Assembly (NCBI RefSeq): GCF_001038425.2 | Contig: NZ_LDPV02000010.1 | Span: forward strand, 17,170-81,169 | Direction of reading: 5' to 3' | Length of the DNA: 64,000 bases | Source: Ornithinibacillus contaminans | GTDB taxonomy: Bacteria; Bacillota; Bacilli; Bacillales; Amphibacillaceae | Shown: one piece after another, positions 46,859-55,367 of the stretch | Layout of the letters: every line of letters starts with the position of its first letter | How positions within the stretch are numbered: position 1 is the stretch's first letter | Notes under the pieces: model-generated | The model's database searches: none | The model's input: the letters and a program-made list of their open reading frames with translations, nothing else | What the model was told of the DNA's origin: nothing | Translations under genes and position numbers: made by a program

Positions 46859-48247
46859 CTATTTTTTTACGAGCAACACACAGCACTCCACGTGCATCGT
46901 ATGCGGAAACAAATCAACCGGCTGAACCTCAACCAATTCATACCCAAACGGCTCAAGCTCCTTAATATCGACCGCAAATGTATCTGGATTACAAGACACA
47001 TAGACAATTCGTTCAGGCTGTGCACGACCAATACGGCGCATTACTTTACCGCCCGCTCCTGAACGTGGAGGATCAAGAAGTAGAAGCTCCGGAATACCAA
47101 AGCTTTCCAGTACCTCATCAATTCCGTTTCTGGCATCTTTAGCTAAAAAGTACGTATTAGAAATTCCATTATCGTTAGCGTTACGCTTCGCAGACTCGAT
47201 AGACGTTGGTACAATTTCTATTCCAGCAAGCTTCCCTACTCTGCTTGCAAATGGAAGGGAGAACGTTCCAACACCACAGAATAAATCAATCATTTTCTCG
47301 GTCTCTTTTGGTTTGGCCATTTCCAATGCTAATTCTACTAGCTTTTGTGCTTGTGTAGGATTTGTTTGGAAGAAGGTATCAAACCAAATACGGTAGCGGT
47401 ATCCGAGCATTTCATCATAAATAAAATCGCGCCCTGCTAACAGATGGGTATTTTCGGATTGTGTACGATCCGCCCAATCCGTGTTTTCTAGCCATAGTAA
47501 GCTTTTTACTTGTGGGAATTTGTCCGTAATTCTCGCTACTAAATCTTGTGCTACCTGGGAAAGCTCTCCATTTGGAGATTCCGTCGCAAACAAGCCAAGC
47601 ATGATTTCACCAGTAGCAAACGATTGACGCACCATTAAGTGGCGAAGCAAGCCTTCGTGTTCATCTTTGTCATAGCCTGATAACTGGTGTTCTTTTGCCC
47701 AGTCAGCTACCTCCATCGTTGCCTCTACCATTTCCTTACCGGCAATGAGACACGTTTCCAAGGAGATAACCTTTCTCCAATTACCAAGTTCATGAAGACC
47801 TAAGGAACCATCCTTCGCAAAGGTGAATTCCATCTTATTACGATAATGCCACGGATTTTCCATACCAATTGTGTCATGAACTAGATTCGGATCAAAACCT
47901 TGTTCTTCTAATACTTTTTTCACATGACGGGTCTTTTCATTTAACTGACCAGTATACTGCCAGTGCTGCCATACACAGCCACCACATCGCTCAATATGCG
48001 GACATTCAGGACCAACTCTCTCAGGATGTGCCTCTACAATTTCCTCCGGCATTACTCTTGTTCTTTTTCGATCAGGCTGTCCCACTGTTACCTGGACCTT
48101 TTCTCCTGGTAAAGTTTGTGGAATCGTCAATTTCAGTTTTCTTGGGTTTTGCTCACCAATGTCACGCCAAACAACCGCACGGCCTGAGCCTTTTTTATCT
48201 AAATCATTTATTTCAGCAATATACGTTTCACTTTTTGTTTTTGTCAC
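46859..48247 (-). CDS. rlmCD: 23S rRNA (uracil-5-)-methyltransferase RlmCD
   Basis: The start is GTG at 48247 with AAGGAGGAG before it. The upstream frame to 48265 is the site itself. An N-terminal TRAM domain is followed by the iron-sulfur cysteines (CPHIERCGGCVWQHW) and the SAM domain with DLFCGVGTFSLP. The catalytic LLLDPPRSGAGG and YVSCNPDTFAVD complete it. RlmCD puts m5U at two positions of 23S rRNA. The last few codons (after MHVE) come from the inserted element and replace the original end now at 37776-37828. Confidence 0.93.
   Translation of the reverse strand: MTKTKSETYIAEINDLDKKGSGRAVVWRDIGEQNPRKLKLTIPQTLPGEKVQVTVGQPDRKRTRVMPEEIVEAHPERVGPECPHIERCGGCVWQHWQYTGQLNEKTRHVKKVLEEQGFDPNLVHDTIGMENPWHYRNKMEFTFAKDGSLGLHELGNWRKVISLETCLIAGKEMVEATMEVADWAKEHQLSGYDKDEHEGLLRHLMVRQSFATGEIMLGLFATESPNGELSQVAQDLVARITDKFPQVKSLLWLENTDWADRTQSENTHLLAGRDFIYDEMLGYRYRIWFDTFFQTNPTQAQKLVELALEMAKPKETEKMIDLFCGVGTFSLPFASRVGKLAGIEIVPTSIESAKRNANDNGISNTYFLAKDARNGIDEVLESFGIPELLLLDPPRSGAGGKVMRRIGRAQPERIVYVSCNPDTFAVDIKELEPFGYELVEVQPVDLFPHTMHVECCVLLVKK
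46884..46891. other. Right attachment-site core CACTCCAC
   Basis: This 8-bp core in the last coding part of rlmCD repeats the one at 37811-37818. Flanking bases are similar but not identical, as expected for hybrid attL and attR sites of a serine integrase. Confidence 0.65.
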
Positions 48248-48420
48248 CGGTACTCCTCCTTCCAAAAACCTATATATGTCAATGCATCATGCACTATTTA
48301 CAGTTATTACACTTTACATACTTTCTTATTATAACGAATCCATATAGAATTGGGAATTAGAAAATGTAGCCACTATTTAAATCCGAAATTCGTGGTGTTT
48401 TAACCTCTATTAAAGAAATA

Positions 48421-48446
48421 AAAAAACACAGGTAGACTTGCCTGTG
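48421..48446 (-). terminator. Terminator of the VOC gene
   Basis: On the minus strand CACAGG and CCTGTG pair and are followed by a T run of six or more. Confidence 0.75.
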
Positions 48447-48466
48447 CTTCAACATCATGAGTACGT

Positions 48467-49147
48467 TCAATTCTTGTAAACTTCCACTTCACTATCCGAG
48501 TTAACTAGAATTGAAACGTCAGTGCCCGTTTTAATTTCAATTGGAAAAACAGCAGATAATTTATCGGAAAATATCCATCTTCTTCCCGGTTGATTAAGTA
48601 TGATAAATATTCCATTTGCATTTTCTCCCATGAAATTTAGAGAAGTCGTACTTAGCGGACGATTGTCCCGTATAGGAATACCGTTATCGATTAGCTCGCT
48701 TCCAACACGGATTGCATCATCTACGGTAAGGCCAATTTCGCTAATGTTAATTATAGATGCAGAGGAAAAGGGCTCTGTTGCTTCTACTGGAATAGAACCT
48801 CTTGCGATAAATTCCACTATATTACCTGCTGGATCGTAGAAATATAGCGCGTGTGCGAGAAAATTTTCAAAATAAACCTCATCACTTCCATCTTCTAATG
48901 ACAATTCCACTCTCTCTTTCACCCATGCTTTTGCTTCGCTAAATTGGTTCGACGGTATGTTAAATGCAAAATGATAGTATGGATTACCTTTTACATTTTT
49001 TGATGTAAACACTAACTGACTGGTGCCTACTTTAATACAAAAACTGTCTTTATCCTCGTTAACTAATGGAAACTGAAGAAGGTCTAAATAAAATTTCTTC
49101 ATTTCCTGGATATCATTTGTGTGTAGGACCAATGATTGTATTTCCAT
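48467..49147 (-). CDS. VOC (glyoxalase-fold) family protein
   Basis: The 226-residue protein has two beta-alpha-beta VOC modules. The first (LVLHTNDIQEMKKFYLDLLQ, then HALYFYDPAGNIVEFIAR) is clear. The second (SEIGLTVDDAIRVGSELIDN) is weaker. Members range from glyoxalases to antibiotic-binding proteins. The reaction is not predictable. The start has AAAGGGAGGT before it. It is a single gene with its own terminator, upstream of rlmCD on the same strand. Confidence 0.8.
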   Translation of the reverse strand: MEIQSLVLHTNDIQEMKKFYLDLLQFPLVNEDKDSFCIKVGTSQLVFTSKNVKGNPYYHFAFNIPSNQFSEAKAWVKERVELSLEDGSDEVYFENFLAHALYFYDPAGNIVEFIARGSIPVEATEPFSSASIINISEIGLTVDDAIRVGSELIDNGIPIRDNRPLSTTSLNFMGENANGIFIILNQPGRRWIFSDKLSAVFPIEIKTGTDVSILVNSDSEVEVYKN

Positions 49148-49371
49148 TCTTTTGACCTCCCTTTATGATTTTACAATTTTCCTACTAATAATGTACTTCA
49201 CGAACAGCGATAAATATAATACCGTTTTACAATACAATGGCATAAGTAAAAATTATACGTGTTGTTAATCATACAAAGATATACATGAGGAGTTATATAC
49301 TACACAAGAAAGATTGATTTGCTTCATGGCATAATATCTATCAATCTTAGCAAATGATTCCAAACAAAAAA

Positions 49372-49394
49372 GAAAAGCAACATTGACGCTTTTC
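49372..49394 (-). terminator. Terminator of the secreted protein/ABC operon
   Basis: On the minus strand GAAAAGC and GCTTTTC form a stem followed by TTTTTT, 25 bases after the permease stop. Confidence 0.7.
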
Positions 49395-49418
49395 TCCCTA
49401 ATATTAATCTTGTCATTA

Positions 49419-51851
49419 TTACTCAACATATTTACTTGTAAAAATAAAGAAACCTAGAATTAAGCTTAAAATGATAAAAGAAAATCCAAAACTAATCACA
49501 AAACGAACCAAAGAAAAACTAAGGAATACAACTACTATACTACTGAAAATTAAAGAAAGAACAACTGAGAATAGAAACCATATCCCTGTCTCTTTAAATA
49601 ATGTGGTCATTACTTTTCTTTTTGTCCATCCGATTTTAAAATACACATCTAATTCATTTTTTCTCTCGGCAAATAATGTATTTATTCCTTCGCTAAAGGA
49701 AATACAACTCAAATAGATTACAAGCGCAACAATGCCTAATTGAAGCCATAGTGATTCACTACTAATAAATCTTCCCAAAGAAGTCTCAGATGCTACTACA
49801 TATGAATCCCCAATAATCGTAACTTGTAGTGAAATTAAAACAAGTGAAAGTAACGATATGGAAATCATTGGTAAAATAAAACGTTTGTAATACCGTAGAG
49901 ATGCAAACCATTTATAACCATTCACTCGATTTTTATGTTTAGTTTTTATGTTCAATACTATTGTTGTTAATAATATTGCAATCACCCAAAGGATGGTGGC
50001 TCCCCAATACAGTGCTGACTCTGCATTATTAAATACAAGAACAATAATTGATATCAAAAATGCAGTAGTTATTATTAAATACTGTTCCATGCAGTTTCGA
50101 AGAATTATCATTCTCTTGCTCCACCCAATTAGTGATAATAATTGGTTCTCTACATTAAGTATATTCTTTTCATAAATTAGTCTAAGAACAAGCCACAAAA
50201 CCCCAAATAGAGATAATAGCGAAATTGTGATGACGGTCATGATGTTCCAAGTTTCCGATAATTTCTGAGCAACCCCAAGCGTTGTCCAATCTTCGACTAC
50301 AGCACCTAATCCTTCAACATTTAATTCCATCTCTTTGAAGGAAGATCCCGCTACCACATCTACTTCATAACCCATCTTTAATAATTTCGTTGCAAATGCT
50401 TCAATCTTTTCTTTTCCTTCTTTATTATAACTAGTAATTCCAGATAGTCTTATTCGAATAGCATCAATTGGTTCTTCTCCTTTAATTAATTCTGCATATT
50501 CGATACTCGTAACACCACTTGCTGGTGAAGGGATAAAACTTCCCGGTATCGTTGTAGGAGTTAGAATTGTTCCATCCACTGCTTTCGCCTGCATCTCACC
50601 GTATATCCCTAATGGGCTTCCTGTTAGATGATCATCCTCTTGATTCGAAAATTGAAATGTTCCTACTTGAGCGATAAGAAAAGGCACTTTTGAAGTATCA
50701 CCATTTATCCCTCTCAGCGAAACACCTTTTTCTTCAATCATTTTATAGGATGGTGGACTTCCATCTGTGTGTATTTCAACAGTTGGTGTACGATCTAAAT
50801 TCTCATAATTGATTTTTGATGCAACAAAATACGATGATGTATCTATATCGAATACACCTGAATCCGATTTCTCAATTTGCAATGATTTATTTAGACTCAA
50901 TTTTTCCCCATCAAATGGTTTTATATATTGTGATAGGTCTATTTCCATGTTCTTCACATTAATAGGTTCTTCTTCATTTAATTTATTAAAAGCAGGTGAT
51001 AAATCCTCTACCCCCATGAAAAAATCACCATTACTCAGACCTAATACTTCATAATAATCATTAATGTTAACATCCATAGTCTCTACCTTTAAATCTAGTA
51101 TTAAAGGTACGTTCAAATTTTCTCGTTGAAGAATAGGAATTAATGGAATATCGCCATCTAAGTAATCATAATATTGATAGTTAGCTTCTTCCTCTACTTC
51201 GTTTTTTTCAAAATCAACAAGTCCAGAAAAATCTATTCCAGTGAGTGCTTCTTCACTTTGAGGATCCACACCAACTACTAGGTTAAAATTTTCAGGTACA
51301 GGTCTTGTATACATAGAATCACTAAATGAACCAAACTCTCTATTACTTTGTAAATATTGAATTTGACCTTCACCTGTTTCTTCAAAATACATAACGTCAT
51401 CTTTGGAAGTTAAGGGGAATTTTGACTTTCCATCCGACGTAAAAAACTGATAGGTAAACCGTGTTGGTTGATCCAAAACAGGTAAATTAATAGAAAATTG
51501 AATTCCTCTAAAATATCCTAAAGATGCTACCGGGGCTGCAATTTCAATGTCACTATCTGATTGAATTTCTTTCCATTCCTCAATTGATATTCCACCAAGA
51601 CTATCTCCTATATAATTCTCTTCCACCATACCAATCTTTTCTTCAACATCACTTCTGGCATCTTTAGGGCGCACTAATAAATCATAGACACCTCTACCAT
51701 GATTTTCAATAGATTCCCCCACCCTGACTTCAGAAGTTTTTGTCTGCTCTAACCCAAAAGGTATACATATAAAGAGACTAATAAATGCAACTAACGTAAT
51801 GATAGTATTTATTTTACGATGTTTCATTCTTTTCCACGCAAGACCTATCAT
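49419..51851 (-). CDS. Large FtsX-type ABC transporter permease
   Basis: This 810-residue membrane protein has the MacB/FtsX layout. One N-terminal helix (INTIITLVAFISLFICIPFG) is followed by about 500 residues of extracytoplasmic domain, and then by seven or so helices in the C-terminal third. Its ATG overlaps the stop of the ATPase gene by four bases. Such permeases work mechanically on exported proteins or lipids and often give resistance to a cell's own bacteriocin. Together with the upstream secreted protein, transport or immunity for that product is the best guess. Confidence 0.75.
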   Translation of the reverse strand: MIGLAWKRMKHRKINTIITLVAFISLFICIPFGLEQTKTSEVRVGESIENHGRGVYDLLVRPKDARSDVEEKIGMVEENYIGDSLGGISIEEWKEIQSDSDIEIAAPVASLGYFRGIQFSINLPVLDQPTRFTYQFFTSDGKSKFPLTSKDDVMYFEETGEGQIQYLQSNREFGSFSDSMYTRPVPENFNLVVGVDPQSEEALTGIDFSGLVDFEKNEVEEEANYQYYDYLDGDIPLIPILQRENLNVPLILDLKVETMDVNINDYYEVLGLSNGDFFMGVEDLSPAFNKLNEEEPINVKNMEIDLSQYIKPFDGEKLSLNKSLQIEKSDSGVFDIDTSSYFVASKINYENLDRTPTVEIHTDGSPPSYKMIEEKGVSLRGINGDTSKVPFLIAQVGTFQFSNQEDDHLTGSPLGIYGEMQAKAVDGTILTPTTIPGSFIPSPASGVTSIEYAELIKGEEPIDAIRIRLSGITSYNKEGKEKIEAFATKLLKMGYEVDVVAGSSFKEMELNVEGLGAVVEDWTTLGVAQKLSETWNIMTVITISLLSLFGVLWLVLRLIYEKNILNVENQLLSLIGWSKRMIILRNCMEQYLIITTAFLISIIVLVFNNAESALYWGATILWVIAILLTTIVLNIKTKHKNRVNGYKWFASLRYYKRFILPMISISLLSLVLISLQVTIIGDSYVVASETSLGRFISSESLWLQLGIVALVIYLSCISFSEGINTLFAERKNELDVYFKIGWTKRKVMTTLFKETGIWFLFSVVLSLIFSSIVVVFLSFSLVRFVISFGFSFIILSLILGFFIFTSKYVE

Positions 51852-52525
51852 TCTTCCACCTCATTTAAGATGAGTTCCCCATTCATAAGGTGATATACCT
51901 TATCTGCTTGTTTTGCCGCATCCATATCATGCGTAACTAGAATAATAGTCTTTCCTTGAGTATTTAGATCTCTTAATAAATCTATAATCTGATTTCGATT
52001 CTCTGAATCCAGATTCCCAGTTGGCTCATCACAAATCAGTATATTAGGGTCAGCTACTAAAGCTCTCGCAATGGCTACACGCTGCTTCTCTCCACCAGAT
52101 AACCCCTCTGGAAGTCGTTTAAATAGAGATTCTGGAATTCCAACCATATTCAACAATTCCCTAGCAACTTTGTATAAGTCCTTCTTATATTTTTTATCAA
52201 AGGTTGGTAGAACTACATTGTCTAATACAGAATAAAATGGCAAAAGCTTAAAGTCTTGAAAGATAAAGCCTATACTTTCTCTTCTTAATTTACGTCGTTC
52301 ATATTCTATTAGTTCATAAACATTCTTATTTTCATATAACACCTGACCAGAATCAGGCGGCATTAAACCGGAAATAACATGTAAAAGTGTTGTTTTGCCA
52401 ACCCCTGAAGGGCCTACAATTGAAACCCAAGAACCGCTTGGGATAAAAATTTGTACATTATTTAATATTTCCGTTGGTGTTGTTCTACTTTGGAATGTTT
52501 TGCTAACATTTTCTAATTTTATCAA
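51848..52525 (-). CDS. ABC transporter ATPase (LolD/MacB type)
   Basis: The 225-residue ATPase is complete: Walker A GPSGVGKTT, signature LSGGEKQRVAIARAL, Walker B ILICDEPTGNLD, and the switch His in VTHDMD. It is closest to the LolD/MacB/YtrE branch that pairs with FtsX-fold permeases. It is the middle gene of the secreted protein/ATPase/permease unit and overlaps the permease gene at its end. A hairpin in the 77-base gap upstream may lower its expression relative to the secreted protein. Confidence 0.9.
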   Translation of the reverse strand: MIKLENVSKTFQSRTTPTEILNNVQIFIPSGSWVSIVGPSGVGKTTLLHVISGLMPPDSGQVLYENKNVYELIEYERRKLRRESIGFIFQDFKLLPFYSVLDNVVLPTFDKKYKKDLYKVARELLNMVGIPESLFKRLPEGLSGGEKQRVAIARALVADPNILICDEPTGNLDSENRNQIIDLLRDLNTQGKTIILVTHDMDAAKQADKVYHLMNGELILNEVEE

Positions 52526-52548
52526 TTGGTATCAACTCCTAATAGAAA

Positions 52549-52579
52549 TTTTGCTCTACCTCTTTGAGATAGAGCAAAA
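52549..52579 (-). promoter_or_regulatory. Intraoperonic hairpin between secreted protein and ABC genes
   Basis: TTTTGCTCTA and TAGAGCAAAA pair exactly around 11 bases. On the minus strand the stem is followed only by TTTCTATT, so it would be a weak terminator or an mRNA 3'-stabilising stem that leaves the first gene more expressed. Confidence 0.6.
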
Positions 52580-52602
52580 TTCCCCTTCAAATTCAGCGAA
52601 AA

Positions 52603-53016
52603 TTACCGTGTCAATTTCACCCAACCACTAGTTGTATCAGTATTCCCGTTGGTTACGTCTAATTTTGTATTATAAGTGACTTCAGATAGATTATTTCTGT
52701 AATAAGTATACGAATAATCTATTGACAAAGAGTTAGTACTTCTGTCTACCCCAACACCTTCTCCATTATAATATCTAACACGATAATTATTTGTTGCTCC
52801 AGCTCCCCATGATAATTTAACTGTGTGAACCTTCGAGGAAACATTGGTATAAGTTTTGGTTCGGGGAGTAATACTACTCTCTACCGGAATGTACATGATC
52901 TCATTATTTGGTGAAGCTAAACCCTCAATTGGACTGGCAAAGGTAGTAACTGCTCCCCCTCCTAAAACCAGAACAATTATCGCACTAATAGAGAACATTT
53001 TCTTCAGTTTATTCAT
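52603..53016 (-). CDS. Small secreted protein, possible bacteriocin-like product
   Basis: The 137-residue protein has a classic signal peptide (MNKLKKMFSISAIIVLVLGG, cleavage likely near TTFASP). The mature part of about 110 residues is rich in Thr, Ser, Tyr, Asn and beta-forming residues (TVKLSWGAGATNNYRVRYYN). There are no cysteines and no known motif. The gene order of secreted protein, ATPase and huge permease recalls the layout of lactococcin-972-type loci, but sequence likeness is not shown. It has a very strong AGGAGGGAGGG site. High expression under the divergent RRNPP regulator is expected. Confidence 0.7.
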   Translation of the reverse strand: MNKLKKMFSISAIIVLVLGGGAVTTFASPIEGLASPNNEIMYIPVESSITPRTKTYTNVSSKVHTVKLSWGAGATNNYRVRYYNGEGVGVDRSTNSLSIDYSYTYYRNNLSEVTYNTKLDVTNGNTDTTSGWVKLTR

Positions 53017-53064
53017 GATTAACCCTCCCTCCTATTAATTGAATTTTACTACACTTATAAATTA

Positions 53065-53194
53065 TCACACTTTGAAATTTATTTTAATAGATTATATAAT
53101 AGAATTAGTTGGGAAATCTTCTCAAAATTATAGTTAAATACTCAAGGTTTTTTTGATAATTTTCCCAACTTTTTATGTTAACCTCAAAGTGTGA
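53065..53194. promoter_or_regulatory. Nested inverted repeats in the divergent promoter
   Basis: TCACACTTTGA (53065-53075) is the exact reverse complement of TCAAAGTGTGA (53184-53194). Inside them AGTTGGGAAA (53107-53116) is the exact complement of TTTCCCAACT (53161-53170). Each divergent gene is thus preceded, in its own direction, by the same two blocks in the same order, with different spacing (31 and 13 bases). This is what a shared activator or repressor of both promoters would use. Confidence 0.7.
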
Positions 53195-53222
53195 ATCATG
53201 ATATAGTAAAGGAAGATTTACC

Positions 53223-54512
53223 ATGGTAAATATTGGTTACACCATAAAATTGGAAAGAAAAAAACAAAATATGAAACAGATTAGTCTAGCAAAAGGAATT
53301 TGCTCAAATTCATATTTGAGTAAGATTGAGAATGGTACTGCAATAGCTAGCAAAGAGGTCATAAACCTACTTTTAGAACGTTTAAATATAGATTATGTTC
53401 AGGAAACAACTTCCCCTATTACAAATAATGGTAATTCACTACAAGAGGAGCTTAATAAAATTTATAAAGAAGTAACCTTATTCAGAAATCGAGAATTTGC
53501 CAAAGAGAAATTAGAACATTTAAACCAAATAAAGATTAGTTCTGATAAATCTACCTTTATCTTTTTACAATTAGTTATATTTCGTATATCTCTATTTTTC
53601 AACAAAAAAGCCGAGAGTAAAGTGTATATAGATTTTCTGGAAACATACTTGGAAAACTTTACTAATTATCATAAATATTTATTTAAGAAAAACCTGGGAA
53701 TCTATTATCAACAAAATCAGGATATTAAACAATCTATTCAATTTTTCACCGAAGCTTTTGAGCTTACTCATGAAATTCTGTTAGAAGATTGGGAAAAAGC
53801 AGATCTTTACTATATGTTAGGTGTTGTATCCGTCTCGAATGAAAAAATAGTAGAAACTATTGAATACTCGTATATTGCATTGAGATATTTTAAAGATTCT
53901 CTATACTTACAAAGGGCATTGGAATGTTATCTCCTACTTGGCATTGCATATAAAAAAGCCAATCGAAGCGATAAGTCCCTAGAAATGTACCAACTAGCCC
54001 TAAAAATTAGTAAGGAGCACAATTTAGAAAAATATAATGGAATTATCTATCAAAATATCGGCTCACTTTATTCATACTACCAATCAGATAAAGCAATATA
54101 CTATTACAAAAATAGTTTTCTGTACAAAAAAAGAACAAATGAACAGCTAATTACAATTTTTTCATTGGTGATAGAATATTACAAATACGAAAATTGGAAA
54201 GAAATGAACCATTGGATTGACAGAGGATTCCAATTAATTAACAATAATATGGATGCTAAAAAAGACTACATTCACCATTTTTTGATTTATCAAGAACTAA
54301 GCTTGTATAAATCACTTTCTGAAAAAGTGGTAGTTCCCTCTATAAATTTTTTCAATAGCATACAGGATTACCGCCATTGTTACAAGTATAACTATATGCT
54401 TGGGCAATCTATGTTTAAACAATCAAAATATAAATCTGCTAGTATTTATTTCCAAGAAGCTCACTCTTATCTTCTAAAACTTAAGAAATTAAAACGATTG
54501 GAGGATTTATAA
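53223..54512 (+). CDS. RRNPP-family regulator (NprR/PlcR-like HTH-TPR protein)
   Basis: Residues 1-60 form an XRE-type helix-turn-helix (ISLAKGICSNSYLSKIENGT). The rest is a row of TPR-like repeats (for example YYMLGVVSVSNEKIVETIEY, CYLLLGIAYKKANRSDKSLE), 429 residues in all. This is the plan of NprR, PlcR and PrgX, which bind a short imported peptide and then act on DNA. It has an AAGGAAG site and faces the secreted-protein operon. A small gene beginning inside its stop codon encodes a peptide-precursor-like product, the usual signal partner. Confidence 0.85.
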   Translation: MVNIGYTIKLERKKQNMKQISLAKGICSNSYLSKIENGTAIASKEVINLLLERLNIDYVQETTSPITNNGNSLQEELNKIYKEVTLFRNREFAKEKLEHLNQIKISSDKSTFIFLQLVIFRISLFFNKKAESKVYIDFLETYLENFTNYHKYLFKKNLGIYYQQNQDIKQSIQFFTEAFELTHEILLEDWEKADLYYMLGVVSVSNEKIVETIEYSYIALRYFKDSLYLQRALECYLLLGIAYKKANRSDKSLEMYQLALKISKEHNLEKYNGIIYQNIGSLYSYYQSDKAIYYYKNSFLYKKRTNEQLITIFSLVIEYYKYENWKEMNHWIDRGFQLINNNMDAKKDYIHHFLIYQELSLYKSLSEKVVVPSINFFNSIQDYRHCYKYNYMLGQSMFKQSKYKSASIYFQEAHSYLLKLKKLKRLEDL

Positions 54513-54643
54513 TGAGGAAAATTATATTTTGGGGACTGAATGTTGTTCTAATTTATTCTTGTATTTTATTATTCAACAACGATATTGTAAATTTGACCGA
54601 AGATGAAATACCCGAAATTACAAATAATGATGATGCATTGTAA
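54512..54643 (+). CDS. 43-residue pheromone-precursor-like peptide
   Basis: The ATG overlaps the stop of the regulator gene (TAATG), and GGAGG lies eight bases before it, so translation is coupled. The product begins MRKIIFWGLNVVLIYSCILL, a basic start followed by a hydrophobic export segment, and ends in a short acidic tail (DEIPEITNNDDAL). Size, layout and position match NprX/PapR/Phr-type precursors whose C-terminal few residues are the signal. The mature peptide cannot be told exactly. Confidence 0.75.
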   Translation: MRKIIFWGLNVVLIYSCILLFNNDIVNLTEDEIPEITNNDDAL

Positions 54644-54800
54644 ACAATGTGGTTAAGAGAATATTCCGAGCCATTATCGTTTTACATGTAGGTACTCTAT
54701 AAAATCCCTATAAGGTTCTAATCCTATTAAAACAATGTAATGAATCAATATACATTTCAATAAAATAGCTGCCTTTTAGTGAAAAGCAGCTATTTTTATT

Positions 54801-55364
54801 TTATTCTACTTCCCTCAACCCATTCAAAAATGCCTTTATCATAAATACTAAACTATCATCTCGATCTATCGGCATTCCAAATCCACTTTTTTGCTCCAAT
54901 GTGGAAAAGCCATGTAATATACTTCGTAGCCCTCTGACCGCATGAATCGCATTTACTTCTGATAATGGGTAAGAGCCAAATGATGCGATGATTAGATCGA
55001 TGATTTTATTGCTTTCGATTTCAATTTCTTCATCCGTATGTTGCGGTAAAGCAATCGTATATTCGTACAATCCTGGATGTTCTCTCGTGAACTGAAGATA
55101 GGCATTCGCTATGGCAAAAATAGCTTCATCGCCAGATTTACCATCAGAAGCAATCCTCATTCCTTCGTATAGTTTTTTTACACCAAGCAGTGTCAGCTCT
55201 CTTTTAATTTGCGGGAGTCCCTTTACATGGTTAAATAGCGATGGTGGCCTGACAGAAAATTCTCTAGCAATCGCGGCCAATGTTACAGCCTCTGTTCCTT
55301 GTTGGTCTGCTAGCTCTGCAGCTGCAGCAATAATTCGTTCTAAGTCAAGACCTGCTCTTGGCAT
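54801..55364 (-). CDS. TetR/AcrR-family regulator (WHG-domain type)
   Basis: The 187-residue protein has an N-terminal TetR helix-turn-helix (VTLAAIAREFSVRPPSLFNHVKGL) and a TetR_C WHG-like C-terminal ligand domain (AIHAVRGLRSILHGFSTLEQKSG). It lies directly downstream of the metallo-hydrolase gene (three bases apart) on the same strand, so it most likely controls that hydrolase. The start is ATG at 55364 after GAAAGGGG. Confidence 0.85.
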   Translation of the reverse strand: MPRAGLDLERIIAAAAELADQQGTEAVTLAAIAREFSVRPPSLFNHVKGLPQIKRELTLLGVKKLYEGMRIASDGKSGDEAIFAIANAYLQFTREHPGLYEYTIALPQHTDEEIEIESNKIIDLIIASFGSYPLSEVNAIHAVRGLRSILHGFSTLEQKSGFGMPIDRDDSLVFMIKAFLNGLREVE

Positions 55365-55367
55365 TCA

